DNA from: Trema orientale
Taxonomy: Eukaryota; Streptophyta; Magnoliopsida; Rosales; Cannabaceae
Assembly: GCA_002914845.1 (NCBI GenBank)
Contig: JXTC01000002.1
Location: 3,673,324-3,737,323, forward strand
Length of the DNA: 64,000 bases
Reading direction: 5' to 3'
The notes under the pieces are model-generated. The model did no database searches. It had not been told where the DNA came from and worked only from the letters and a program-made list of their open reading frames with translations. Positions 1 through 12,296 of the stretch are shown here, piece after piece (position 1 is the stretch's first letter; every line of letters starts with the position of its first letter). The translations under genes and the position numbers were made by a program.

Positions 1-500
1 TTATGTATTAGGATGAGCCTTGCCTCAGAATCTTGCTGAGCTCTCATAGGAGGATTTTTCGTCCAGGTAATACTGGAAATGAGCTTCTAAGGATAAGGTA
101 CTAGGTAGACTATATGAGGCTGATCGCCCGTAGGAGACGGTCTTATATAGAAAGCTTAGTTACTGAAACAATGGTTAAACACTCAACTCGAAACATTAAT
201 GTCCTCCCGTAGGAGTTCTTGTTAGTCATTTAGAGGACCAAAGATAATGGTAGTTAGAAATATGGGATAAGAGTTATCTGTCTATTTACTAATTGAAATT
301 ATTTTAGTTTGAATTACTGATTGCATGACTTTCTGTAGGAGGCTTGTGATCAGTGGTAGGTTAAATTACCATGAATATAAGTGATAGTCTTAGGGATACT
401 TCACTTGCATATTATATGCTTAACACTTTATGTTAATTATTCGAAACATGATAAATGATGTTTACTTATACGTGGAATGTTTATTTATTTTTCAGTAGAT
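1..500 (+). mobile_element. Untranslated leader of a Ty1-copia retrotransposon
   Basis: This lies between the off-window 5' LTR and the gag start at 501, on the strand of the polyprotein remains, so it is read as the element's internal leader. No long reading frame is present. A short GTAGGAG-like motif recurs four times (near 47, 130, 207 and 335), twice as CCCGTAGGAG. The primer-binding site is not visible and must lie to the left. Confidence 0.6.
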
Positions 501-3500
501 ATGGCACTTAATCCTTTATCCACTTTACTCACACAAAACAAGCTGGATGGTGAAAACTATATAGACTGGAAATGTAACCTAGACATAGTGCTTACTGCTG
601 ATAAACATAAGTGGGTTCTCACCACTCCATGTCCTGCTTAGCCAACTGAGGAATCCACCAACGATGAAAGAAACTTATATGATAAGTGGAAGCAATCTGA
701 TGAGATGGCTAAGTGCTATATACTTGGCTCAATTAGCAATATATTGCAACAACAACATCGTGGGATGGATACTGCTGCTGACATGATGCTGAGTATTGAC
801 GAAATATTTGCCAATCTCAGTCGTCAAGCTAGAACTGAGGCTACATCTGTATTCATGAATCTTCGACAAAATAAGGATACTCCAGTTCGGAAATATATGA
901 TGAAAGTCATCGCATACCTTAACGAACTGAAAATCCTTGGAGCTGAAATTGATTGTGACACCTAAATTGACATGATTTTGAACACATTATCAGACACCTT
1001 CAATCAATTTAAGATTGATCATGAGATTCGTCGGAAAGATTATACTCTTACTGGCCTGATGAAAGATCTGCAAATTACTGAGAATATTCTTAAGAAGAAT
1101 AAGTCGGGGCTGAAGCTAATGTAGCTCAAGCTAGTTCTTCCAAACCCAAGTCGAAAGGCAAAGGTAAAAGGAAGAAAAAGACTCCTGCTTCTCTAGCTCC
1201 AAAGAAAAAGAAAACGAAGAAGGATACCAAACCAAAGAAAAAATATTTCCACTGTGGTGAGGATGGATACTGGAAGAGAAACTGCAAAACTTACCTAGCT
1301 CTTAAGAAGGAGAAGGACAACGGCAAGGACAAACAAGGTAATGACAATTTGTTATTCATCGAGGCTTGTCATGTGGTTGATTCTATCGATTCTTGGATTG
1401 TAGATTCGGGAGCCACTGACCATGTTTGTAATACTTTGCAGGGGTTCAAAGAAACTAGGAAGTTCACTAGTGAAAAGTTCACGCTGCGATTGGGAGATGG
1501 CTCAATAATTGAAGCTCGTGCAATGGGAGATGTTATTTTAAATTTCGATAATTTTAGGTTGTTAGAAATAAAGAATTGTTATTATATTCCGATGTTTAAA
1601 CAGAATTTGATTTCTGTTTCCTGTTTAATGAGACAAGGTTATTCTGTTCATTTTGACAATAAAGTTTCTATTAGAAAGAATAAAAGTCTTATTTGTACAG
1701 GTACTCATAGGAATAATCTTTTCTTTATTCAACCTAAAAGCGTCTCATTGTACAATCTTGAAAATGGTTCTGAACATGTAGAACCTAAATATAAGAAAGT
1801 GAAAGTGAGTACTAATGATGAAACTTATCTCTGGCATTTGAGACTCGGTCTTATTAACCTAAACAGAATTCAAAGGTTAATCAATGATAGACCTCTAAGT
1901 TCGTTAGAAGTCAAACCATTACCAACTTGCGAATCCTGTCTAGAAGGTAAAATGACTAAAAGACCATTTAATGGAAAAGATCTTAGAGTTCAAGAATGTC
2001 TTGAGTTAGTACACACTGATGTTTGCGGGCCCTTGAATATTCAAGTTCGAGGAGGTTTTGAATACTTCATTATGTTTATAGATGATTATTCTAGATTTGG
2101 TTATGTTTACCTAATGCAACACAAATCGGATTCTTTTGAAAAGTTCAGAGAATTTAAAGCGGAAACTGAGAAACAATTAGGAAAGAATATAAAGACCCTT
2201 CGATCTGATCGAGGTGGTGAATACCTCTCTGGGGAATTCTTTGAATTTCTCACAGACAATGGGATCCTATCCCAGCTCACAGCACCTGGTACGCCTCAAC
2301 TAAATGGTTAGGTCGATGCTCAGTTATTCACAATTACCTGCATCTTTTTGGGGTTATGCCTTAGAAACTGCTATATACCTGCTGAATAAAGTTTCTTCTA
2401 AGTCAGTACCTAAGACTCCATTCGAACTATGGAAAGTACATAAACCTAGTTTGCGTCATATCTATATTTGGGGTTGTCCAGCATACGTGTTGAAAGAAAA
2501 AACGACTAAGTTGGAATGACGATCTAAATTGTGTCTATTTGTGGGTTACCCAAAAGGAACAAGAGGGCATTATTTCTATAGTACTGAAGAAAAGAAAGTA
2601 TTTGTAAGTACACGTGCTACTTTCTTAGAAGAAAACTATATGAAAGATTTCAAGCCCAAAAGTAAGTTAGTTCTAGAAGAATTAACTGATGATGTTATCA
2701 GCCCATCTATAGAAGATAAGATAGAGAAAGCACTTAGAAAAGATAAATCACTTGAAACTTAACAAACATCGGATCCTCATCATAGTGGGAGAGTTGTGAG
2801 ACAACCTGAAAGATACTTGGGCATAGGAGAGTCTTGTGACCAAGAATCTAATCCTTACACCTACAATGAAGCAATAAATGACGTTGATAAAAATCTCTGG
2901 CAAAAGGCAATGTAATCCGAAATAGAGTCCATGTACTCTAATAAAGTCTGGAAACTTGTAGACCCACCTGAAGGAATAAAACCCATTGGGTGTAAGTGGG
3001 TCTATAAGAGAAAGAGAGGAATAGACAGGAAAGTAGAGACTTTCAAGGCAAGATCAGTTGCAAAAGGTTATACACAGAAGGAAGGTATCGACTGTGAAGA
3101 AACCTTCTCTCCTGTAACTATGATCAAGTCTATTCGCATACTCTTATCCATCGCTGCATCTCTTGATTATGAGATATGGCAAATGGACATCAAGACTGCA
3201 TTCCTAAATGGCAATCTTGATGAACGTATCTATATGATACAATCAGAGGGATTCATTGAAAAAGGTCAAGAAAGAAAAGTTTGTGAACTTAGGAGATCTA
3301 TTTATGGACTCAAGCAAGTATCTAGATCATGGAACATTAGATTTGATGAAGTAATTAAGTCTTATGGTTTTGAACGAAACATAGATGAGCCTTGTATCTA
3401 TAAAAGAATTCAGGATAATAAAGTGATTTTTCTGGTACTGTATGTTGATGATATTCTAATTATTGGGAATGATGTTAGATCGTTATCATCAATGAAAGTC

Positions 3501-4425
3501 TGGTTAGCAACAGTTTGATATAAAAGACTTAGGTGAAGCTTGCTATGTTCTAGGAATACAGATTCTACGAGACAGGAAAAACAAACGCATAGCTTTATCA
3601 CAAGCTTCATATATAGACAAAATACTGGTTAGGTTTGCAATGCAGAATTCTAAGAAAGGTTTAACACCCTTTCGTAAAGGAATTACTCTGTCTAATGAGA
3701 ATTCTCCTAAGACAGAAGAAGAGAAAGAACGGATTAGAAATATTCTTTAGGCTTCAGCAGTGGGAAGTCTCATGTATGCCATGCTTTGCACAAGGCCCGA
3801 TATTTGTTATGCTGTTGGGATTGTAAGTCGTTACCAATCTAATCCAGGACCTGAACATTGGGGTGCAGTCAAGCAGATTCTAAAGTATCTTCGGAGAACT
3901 AAAAATCATATGCTTGTATATTCTAGAGAAGATCTAACATCTGTTGGATATACTGATTCAGATTTTCAATCTGATAAAGACTCTAGAAGATCAACCTCTG
4001 GTTCAGTCTTTACCCTTGGTGGTGGAGCCATTATATGGAGGAGTATCAAGCAATCTTATGTTGCGGATTCAACTATGGAGGCCGAATATATGGCAGCTTC
4101 TGAAGTAGCTAAAGAGGTGGTCTGACTTTGTAATTTTCTTATGGATCTTGAGGTAATACCTGGAGCACAGCAACCTATGACACTCTACTGTGATAACAGT
4201 AGAGCAGTTGCTAACTCTAGAGAGCCCAGAAGCCACAAAAGGGAAAAATACATAGATAAGAAATATCATGTTCTCAGAGAAATTGTTCAAAGAGGAGACG
4301 TGATAGTGAGTAAGATAGCGTCTGCAGAAAACCTTGCTGATCATTTTACCAAATCTTTGGCTACCAAAGTATTTGAGGACCACCTAGAAAGAATGGGACT
4401 ACGTGATATGTCACATTTGCTTTAA
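501..4425 (+). pseudogene. Decayed Ty1-copia gag-pol polyprotein
   Basis: Domains appear in copia order: gag from the ATG at 501, a CCHC zinc knuckle at 1244-1285, aspartic protease (DSGA, about 1406), GAG-pre-integrase zinc domain, integrase core from about 2010, reverse transcriptase with YVDD at 3441-3452, and RNase H to 4425. The integrase before RT order is diagnostic of copia. It is broken many times: stops at 639 (TAG), 963 (TAA), 2517 (TGA), 2760 (TAA), 2913 (TAA), 3748 (TAG) and 4123 (TGA), and frame changes near 1108, 2305 and 3500. Several stops are one transition from Gln, Arg or Trp codons expected in the family. The zinc knuckle has lost its first Cys (now Tyr) and its His (now Tyr). 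A deletion at 2303-2311 removes the part of the integrase that carries the catalytic Glu. The element cannot be autonomous. Confidence 0.93.
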
Positions 4426-4441
4426 GGGCCAAGTGGGAGAT
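4426..4441 (+). other. Polypurine tract of the copia element
   Basis: A purine-rich stretch (AAGTGGGAGA) lies between the polyprotein stop and the TGTTGG start of the 3' LTR, where the plus-strand primer of an LTR retrotransposon is expected. Confidence 0.7.
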
Positions 4442-6090
4442 TGTTGGAATAATGTCCTATAAAGCAGTTTATTATTGAGACATTATAAACAAAATATTTA
4501 TTGGATTATTTAGTATCTATTTGTTATTAATAAATTCCATGTTATAAATTTCTATTTCATTTATGTCCTATTGATATACATGTGATGTGTATGTTTATCT
4601 TATGCAAACATCTAAAAGATTCCAAGACATGAAATGAGTAATAAAGAATTATTCGTATGATGAGTTTATATATCGGAGACATTATATTCTTTATTTCATT
4701 ATGTCTAAATTAAATTGTTCGCATTCTGCATATTGAAGATGGAATACTTTACTATGCCATAGAATATAGTATTGTCTATTTAATTAATGAAGTCTCTAAT
4801 TATCAAAGTGAGTCTTCAAATAGAAACACTGGTGTGTTATAAGAAAGTTATAACAGCATCGAACAGGACCTAGTAAATTAGAATTTGAGGTTAAGTGCTG
4901 TAACTCAAATTTCTAATTTCACTAATCTAGCACTATTGTAGAAGACCTTAATTCTAGTGATTAACGAACTTACTTTCATGTGTTTTGTCTTTCTGAGTTA
5001 CTAAAGGACTAGTTCTGATTTATGGTTCGAACTCCGGTATCTTGGAAGATAAGGTATATAAAATGTGTAGAACGTTTTTCATGATGGACACCATGCATAT
5101 GATGTCACTTTGAGTTTTTTCAAGTACTTGGATAATATAAACTAGGGCCCTGGTGTTCAGTATGTGAATTTGACTGTATTGGTATGAGCAGATATAAACA
5201 CTGTAGTCAACTATTATCCATTAGATGAAAAATGACAACTCAAAGGTAAATATATACTAGAGCTATAATACGGTAATTTCACCCTACTAGTACGGCATTG
5301 CATCGGGGGTATGTCTGCAGGTATAGTATATGTTAAATGGATCAAGCTAATTAATTGTTAATAAGCTTCACAGAAAATAAATGACATTCAGTCTAAGAGT
5401 TCAATATTGGGCCTATAGTGGTGTGCCCCAATATTTATAGACAAGGCCCAATCATAATTAAGAGTTAATTATGATAGTGGGTATATGATCCATTGCAGAT
5501 TGGGCTTTATGGATCCATCAGGTCCCTTGTCTAGCTCAAATTCAAGTCCAATAGTTATTTGATGATCACTTGAGCCCAACAAGCCTAATAAGCCCATTAG
5601 GTTTTACTAATCTCTCTATAGTTAAGAGAAAAGTGCTCTAACTACACTGAACAAGTGCAACACAAAAAACATTCCCTTGAGAAGAGAGTGTCACACGAAA
5701 ACAGAGAAAGGAAGAGTAGAGAAAAATCGGCCACACTAGGGGATTCAATGTCCTTGGTGTTTCGGCCATCCCAGAAAAATCGGATCGAGGAGATTGTCTT
5801 CTTGTTCGTCTGCGAATCTCTTTGTTGGGAATTAAGAAGGTAACCACTCACCGGATCAATCAAACGGCTTTCGAGAATAGACGGGAAGACGAGAAGGTCG
5901 TGGAGCGAATCCGAGTATTGTTCTTATCTAGGTCAAGAGTTAATTTATGTTAGATCACGATCCGAAATGTTTTGTAAAAAGAAAAATTTTAAACGACCAA
6001 TTCCGCTATATCTCTTGATTTTACAAAACTATGGTGTTCTTGAAAATATTTTTTATAAAAATATTTTCCAGAAATTTATTTCAGTTAACA
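4442..6090 (+). repeat. 3' LTR of the copia element
   Basis: The LTR starts TGTTGGAAT directly after the polypurine tract and is taken to end at TTAACA, giving TGTT...AACA termini and a length of about 1.65 kb. A TATATAAAA box at 5055-5063 could serve as the core promoter. The small reading frames around 5640-5860 are LTR sequence, not genes. The right end is judged only from the terminal dinucleotides, because the 5' LTR and target-site duplication are outside the window. CCAGC after 6090 would be the duplicated target. Confidence 0.75.
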
Positions 6091-6544
6091 CCAGCAGTGA
6101 AAGTATAAGTATTTTGGCTCCTAATAGCTCATCATGTTGATTTGTTAGAGAAACTGTATAAAGCACTTGAGTTGAAACCTGAAAGTTACACAATTTGAAT
6201 TAAGTATGTATTTGAATTGGGAAGCTTACTTATAAAGATTCTAAATGACAATTCAGCCAAATTTTTATTGTGTGCTAAAAAAGAATGAATCTAACAAGAC
6301 CAAGTTTCCTCTTTGTATTGATATCATTGTGGAGCCTATAACCATGTTAAATCAAGGTATATCTGTACTAGCCAATCACTGTCTCCTGATAAATTTGTTT
6401 TTGAGCTCCAGATTCGATTGATTACTACCTTAAGATGGCAACATAGAAGAATCCAGATTTAGTGCAAGTCAAAAACAATTTGAACTTAAAAAAAAAAAAA
6501 CACAATTTGACCTAGAAATAATTTGAACTTTAATAATAATTTAA

Positions 6545-7297
6545 TGGCGCCATGTTTGGAATGCAGGATAAGGATATGATTAGAATGTATTAAATTAATC
6601 TCGTATTTGGTACATACATATAAGACGGATTGGATTGGATTAAAAAAATTCACTCCAAAAATAATACCCTAAGTAGGGGGATAATCTTATCCTCTTGAAA
6701 ATTTGGGATTAGATGATAGAATGTTTTTGATTAAAAATGATAGAATGTTTTTGAAGGGGTAAAAAATCGTACTTTTCAAAATTAAACTTTAAAAGTGGTA
6801 TTTTCAAAATCAACTTTTAAAAATGGTAAAACCAGAAACTGATATTTTTCAAAATATTTTTTTAGAAGTAGTATTTTTGCAAATAATTTTGTAAAAATGA
6901 TATATTTTTTAAATTAAGTTTTAAAAGTGGTTTTTTCCAAAATATTTTAAAAGTAGTATTTTTCAAAATATTTTTAAAAGTGGTATATTTGTAAATAAGT
7001 TTTTAAAAATGATTTTTTTGTAAAATTTAGTTTCAAAATGGTATTTTTCTAAATTAATTTTTAAAATTTGTATTTTTTTTAATTAATCAAACCTCAAAAT
7101 TTGTTATTTAGTTAAAACTATGAAACACACATGTTTCTCCTATCCTAACAAAAAGCAGCACACCAAACATGGGATAAGATTGGATTATAATCTTATTTTA
7201 TCATATTCTGTCCAATCTATTAAAATAGTCCTATCCTATTTAATCGTTTAAAATAGTCTAATCATATCCTATCATATTCTGCATACCAAACAAAGTC
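6545..7297. mobile_element. Tourist-like (PIF/Harbinger) MITE A
   Basis: The ends are inverted copies. The left end has CATGTTTGGAATGCAG and the right, reversed, has TTTGTTTGGTATGCAG, each followed by a GGATATGATTAG block. TAA at 6542-6544 and 7298-7300 fits the 3-bp target duplication of PIF/Harbinger elements. The interior (about 6770-7080) is a degenerate tandem of 30-40 bp units around AAAAGTGGTATTTTT. No transposase is present. Confidence 0.7.
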
Positions 7298-7300
7298 TAA

Positions 7301-7722
7301 GGCTATGTTTGGTAGAGAGGAAAGAAAATGGGAGGGAAGGAAAAAATAGGAGAGAAAGAAAATGTATAGGATGGAAAAGAAAGTATTTTTCCTTTATGGT
7401 TGTTTGGTATATAGAGAGGATAGAAAACTAATTTATCTTAAATGACCATTTTATCCTTAATATAATTATTTTTAAAATTGACATGTAAGAGTAATTTAGT
7501 AACTTAAACTCATTCATTAACCTTTCTTTCCCCTTTTCTCTCCAATTCGGAGGGGAAAATTTTTGAGGGGCTCACCAACCATTTTCCCATCCTCTTTTCA
7601 CTCCCTTCTTCCTTTTCCTTCCCTTTTCCTTTCTTCCAAAGAACTTATTTTTCTACTTTTCCTCCATTTTTCTCTCCCACTTTTTCTTTCCTCTCCCTTT
7701 TTTTTTCTTATCAAATATAGCC
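7301..7722. mobile_element. Tourist-like MITE B
   Basis: It begins GGCTATGTTTGGT and ends with its inverse, flanked by TAA at 7298-7300 and 7723-7725. Its left TAA is also the right TAA of MITE A, so the two abut across one shared target. The left part is GA-rich and the right part CT-rich, so the transcript would fold into a hairpin. No coding capacity. Confidence 0.75.
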
Positions 7723-7747
7723 TAAGTGTATTAGGTTATGACTTTTA

Positions 7748-8038
7748 GGATTTGTTTAGAACCTGAATTTTGGAGGAAAAAAATTGTATGGAAAATATCA
7801 AGGGAAAAGAAAGAGGAAAATATTTTTCCTAAAATTTTATAGAACTTTATTTTGAAACTTCTAGTTTTACTAATTAATGTATCAACATTTTATATACTAA
7901 AATATGAAACCAAATCGAAATTTTGCTTTTTCTTGAAATTTGTTTTTATTGTTTTATGTTTGAATCCAAACAAGAGAAAATGGAATCCTTTAAAAAAAAA
8001 GTTCTTTCCCTCTAAAAATCCAGGTTTCAAAGAGGGCC
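7748..8038. mobile_element. Tourist-like MITE, third of the cluster
   Basis: Terminal inverted repeats GGATTTGTTTAGAACCTG and (reversed) GGCCCTCTTTGAAACCTG lie between TTA at 7745-7747 and TTA at 8039-8041. The 291-bp interior is AT-rich and non-coding. Confidence 0.65.
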
Positions 8039-8975
8039 TTAGTCATCTGACAAAAAGTTAATTACTCAATTTATCTCAGGTTAGGGAGGAATGACTTTAA
8101 GTAACTAAGTTCTTGAGTTTAAGGCAAGAAAAACCATACCTAATTCACTAAAATTTAACTACGTGCACAAATGCACACATTATGTTTAAATCTTCATCGA
8201 TCATCTCCTAACTCTTCAAGACTGCTATCATTGGGACAAGTGTCTCTAAGTTGTATAAAAAAAAGTGAGGAACCTAGTCTATAGTGATCATTATATAGAG
8301 GTTTCACCCGTTAAGAAACCTGAAAAGCCTACACTAAATAATCATATCACCAATTGGCCCAAAACCCAAAGGATCTACCAAGTCACGATTCTAAATTATG
8401 ATCACAAGTAATAATGTGGACATTCATGCATTAGTTAAGTTGTAATCTAATCCGTTTTTGACAAAACAAAACCCTAATTAATGATTACACAAATATTAAA
8501 AAAAAAATTCTATCAAAGGCAGCCAATTCATCATTTATCATATAAGAAAAAATGCCATCCGATCTATATGATACAATATAGTGGGAGTTCCTAGGGAACA
8601 TTCCCAGGGCAAAAATGATCAAAAGCCCAAAAGAGACACTCCAGTCTTAGTCAAGAGTGTTAAATTTGGATGAATATTATATCACTTTTTCCCGTGAAAA
8701 TAATACTTAAAGGCATAACAAATAAACCTGAATGCATACATAGATTATAAACCGTCACAGTTACGAGACAAGTATAGACGATAAAGCTAACAGCTTAAGA
8801 TGCACTATTTGTTGGAGCAAAAATGAAAGAAATCAACGAAAAAGAAGCAGAAAGCAAAGTTGACTTCATTTTTCTGAGGCTGAGCTCTCTGGAAACCAAA
8901 ATCTTTTGGGCTCCTTTTGTGACAATTCACAAAGGGAGAGCATTAGACTTGGGTCGTTGAATGAAAATTTTTTTT
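8039..8975. other. Intergenic, nothing recognised
   Basis: AT-rich DNA without a usable reading frame, RNA gene or clear repeat. Confidence 0.5.
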
Positions 8976-9375
8976 GGGTTTCTAACACTTATACCTACAA
9001 AAACCGAAAAGAATTACAAAAATACGGAAGTTAGAGTTTTTTTTAATTTTTATACGGTTTTAATTAGAGAAATATCACTTTTTAAAAAAATATTTAGAAA
9101 TTATTATTTTTAAAATAGTTACTGGTTACCGGTTTCTGGAAATTGGTTACTGAAAATTGGTTATCAGTTATACACCAGTTATAAATATCTTCGATTACTA
9201 GTTACCAGTTTCTGGAAACTGGTTACTAGAAATTAGTTACTATTTTAAAAAATAGTATTTTTATAAATATTTTTTAGAAAATGGTATTTTTCTAATAAAA
9301 ACCGTACCGCAACGTGAAAAACACAAAAGCACCGTATTTTTCCAATTCTTTTCGGAATATTTTCTAATTTCCCCC
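8976..9375. repeat. Palindromic element, fold-back family P, copy 1
   Basis: The two halves are inverted copies: CCGAAAAGAATT next to AAAAATACGG near the left end recurs inverted at 9325-9365, and blocks of the type GTTACYGGTTWCTGG occur in both arms. Three relatives occur at 48751-49379, 49525-49890 and 59821-60162. All are non-coding with GGGAAATTAG-like or GGGTTTCTAACACTT-like termini. Confidence 0.65.
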
Positions 9376-10856
9376 TTTTTTTTACTTTTATTTGTTGAAA
9401 AAAAAAACAATGGACATGAGGATTGCTGAGCCCGTTTAGTTGGAAATGGGCTTCAGTATGTTATTTTCGGGAGATGGGCTCCAGAAGATAATACCCAACA
9501 TGGGAGATAACTTGATCTTTTTCTGTCTCTATGCGCGTCTTCTTCTTCTTCTTCTTCTTCGTATTGAACTGTTTTTCTTGTTAAGTTCAGCTATTTGTTA
9601 TTTTAATCTAATCATATTTGTTTATAATATGCTATTCCCTTTGTTTATTTATAGTTTGAACTTTGAAATATGTAACTTTGACACATGTTGCGCTAATGAC
9701 ATTGAGGTTTACCAATTCCGATACACGATGGAATAGAAATATGAAATTACGTAAATATTAAGAGTTCTCAAACAGTAGTAAAGCTCATGTCTCAAAAAAC
9801 ATTGGGCCAATCACACTCTCAGCTGTTAAGGTACGTTATTCACTTGTTCTTATGAAACTTTTGTTTTTTATTTTTTTTATTTAATTTTTAATGATGTTAG
9901 GAAAGTGATGGTTTTGTGGACTCGTGATGCATCATTTTGCATGAGTCTTGTTTTACTATGTCCTATCATGTTACACACTACACAGGCTGGTGGATTAAGG
10001 TGTAAGGAAGACAGTTTTGAATGAAACAAAATCAAAGTCATCTAAGGGCCTAGGCCTAACCAATAAGCATATTCCCTAACGAGTTGTTTAATTGACCAAA
10101 GCCAGCCGTTCAAAACTTGATGTTTAAGATTTTTATTTCTAGTTTTTAAAGTCGTATAAATCAAATGAAGCAATCACTTTTAACCACTTATCTAGTTTGT
10201 TTTCCTTCTCTAAAGTCTAACAACTTGTTCCGTCTCTTTCTTGATGTCACGCTTGAAGTTACACGAAAAGGCAAACTTATAGTTCTCATCATTAGCTAAA
10301 CAAATATTTTGATAATAAGTTGTTAATAGAATAATGATTGTTCAACACATGTCGTATTTTGACCAATCTGTGTTGGCCAAAACATGACTTGTGTTGGTCT
10401 AAATATGAACGAGACTGGTCCCGTGAGCGGGACTACATCCATATATGCCTATATATATATATACACATGCTACCGAAAATTCCAGCGGATCCAAGTCAAA
10501 GCCTTATCTTGTTTTTCTACCAATATTAGTGGGCTTCTTTCGTGGAATTGAAGTTCTGAAAAAGAATATATTGTTTTTATAGTAGGCTAGTAGCAGGTTT
10601 ATTTAGAAAAACTGCTGTGAATCTAATTTGTACAATTAAACTGCTACTACCCAGCATAATTACATAATATTACTGCTATCAGATGGCTCTGTTAGATTTT
10701 TTTTTTTTTTCCAAAATGAGATATAACTTACAAACAATTAAATTCCAATAATGTTTGTGCGATACATACCACATAATTAGCTCATAATACCTATAGCTCA
10801 TTATAAAAAAAAAAAAAAAAAAGAAATATCTATTGGATTGGGAGCAAATATATATG
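9376..10856. other. Intergenic; (CTT)n microsatellite
   Basis: A CTT repeat lies at about 9538-9561 and poly-T/poly-A tracts near 10696 and 10805. No convincing gene was seen; reading frames are short and lack family resemblance. Confidence 0.5.
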
Positions 10857-11092
10857 GTTGCCAATCCAGTAGGTTTTTTTTAACCTATATATAAGTATTT
10901 TTTTTTTAGCCGTTAGATCATCATCCAATAGTGATCCAACGATTATAATGAAATGCATAAAAAACGTACATCATTAATATTTTTTCTCTCTCTTATTTTT
11001 TAATATAAAAAAATGTGCATGATAAATTTTCACTGACCAAAATAATACTTATACATAGGTTAAAAAAAAAAAAAAAACTACCGGATTGATGC
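10857..11092. mobile_element. MITE, family T (TA-rich insertion), copy 1
   Basis: Ends of about 40 bp are inverted copies: GGTTGCCAATCCAGTAGG with AACCTATATATAAGTA on the left, and the inverse with a longer A tract on the right. TA-rich DNA flanks both sides. A block containing AGCCGTTAGATCATCATC and ATGTGCATGATAAA recurs inverted at 47310-47475. Confidence 0.65.
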
Positions 11093-11379
11093 CTTTTATA
11101 TATATATATATTCATTGCTTTATAGAAAAGGGTAACACGAGATTTATGAATATTAGATGTGACAGTTAATCTGTTTAGCCACTTTCAGATTTGGACCCGA
11201 ATACTTTGGAACCAAACTCACTCGAGTTTTTTTTGTGTAAAGAATACCTCATTTTAGTTCGTTATTGCACCCAGTAACGAAAATGTTGGTGTTAAACTTG
11301 ATGTTGATTCTAGATGTGAATGGAAATGCCGATATGATGCTGATATTGAAAGACAGTATATTATTTATCAAAAATTATT

Positions 11380-11898
11380 TTTTGGCTTTATTAGTCCTTG
11401 TACTATTTGAAAACGATTTGGTCCTTAATTAACTTTAAATTAGGTATGATTGGCCTCTAAATTTAATTTATTGAAAACCAGAGTCATTTTATCATTGATT
11501 TTTTTTCTTTCTGAATCAAACTAATTTTATCATTGAATTTACTCGCATATGTTATGTAAGATTTTATATTCATTATTATTCATGGTCATATTAATATTTC
11601 ATTCTACCACATTGCTAATCTTCGTTACCAACTTGACCATTATTACCAACAAAAATAATCACCGGTTATTAACAAAATGACAACGATTCTAATAAATTAA
11701 AGTCACTATTATTAAAAAATAATTACCGGTCATTAATAGAATGACAACCGATTCTAATATATTAAAGTCGCTATCATTAAAAAATTATGACGGAAAAATG
11801 GTCTTAAAAATATTATCTGAGCGACTGAGCCCCAAAAACTCGCAATATATCATGTCCATTTTGCGAACGCTATAGTTCAAGAACTAACAAAGCCAAAA
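11380..11898. mobile_element. Terminal-inverted-repeat element with internal 65-bp duplication
   Basis: The left end TTTGGCTTTATTAGTCCTTG is matched in inverse at the right end. Inside, a unit of about 65 bp containing ACCGGT and AATGACAACC occurs twice in tandem (about 11654-11783). The ends resemble plant Mutator-type non-autonomous elements, but no target duplication was resolved. Confidence 0.5.
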
Positions 11899-12173
11899 CT
11901 CGAGGCTCCAAAAGCCTATAAAAGTACCCAACATACAAAAACAAAATATACCGAAATTTTCTTTGATTTATACATTTAAAAAGAAAAATTAAAAAAAAAA
12001 ACCCCAGTTCTCTGAAAATTATGCACGTGAGTTAGAGGATCGATTATGTACGGATATTATAAAAAGAACTAAAACTCATTGTTTCGGTATGGTATGAGTA
12101 ACTAATATATATATATATATTTTGCTAGAATATATAACTAATTTGGGATTTCGATGCTATCCTCAATATTTTA

Positions 12174-12293
12174 TAGCTTTATTTGGTACAAAATTCAAAT
12201 CATATTCTTCAAATCTAGAGTTTTCATATAAAAAATTAGAAAATTGTTTCTAAATTTAAAAAATAAGATTCGATTCTTATACCAAACGCGTCC
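12174..12293. mobile_element. Short Tourist-like MITE
   Basis: A 120-bp element between TTA at 12171-12173 and 12294-12296. The left end (TAGCTTTATTTGGTAC) and inverse right end (GGACGCGTTTGGTATAAG) form imperfect inverted repeats, followed by GATTCGAATC-like sequence. Confidence 0.55.
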
Positions 12294-12296
12294 TTA

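Noticed and set aside
5638..5863. Overlapping small frames on both strands
   Set aside because: They lie inside the copia 3' LTR and have no family resemblance.
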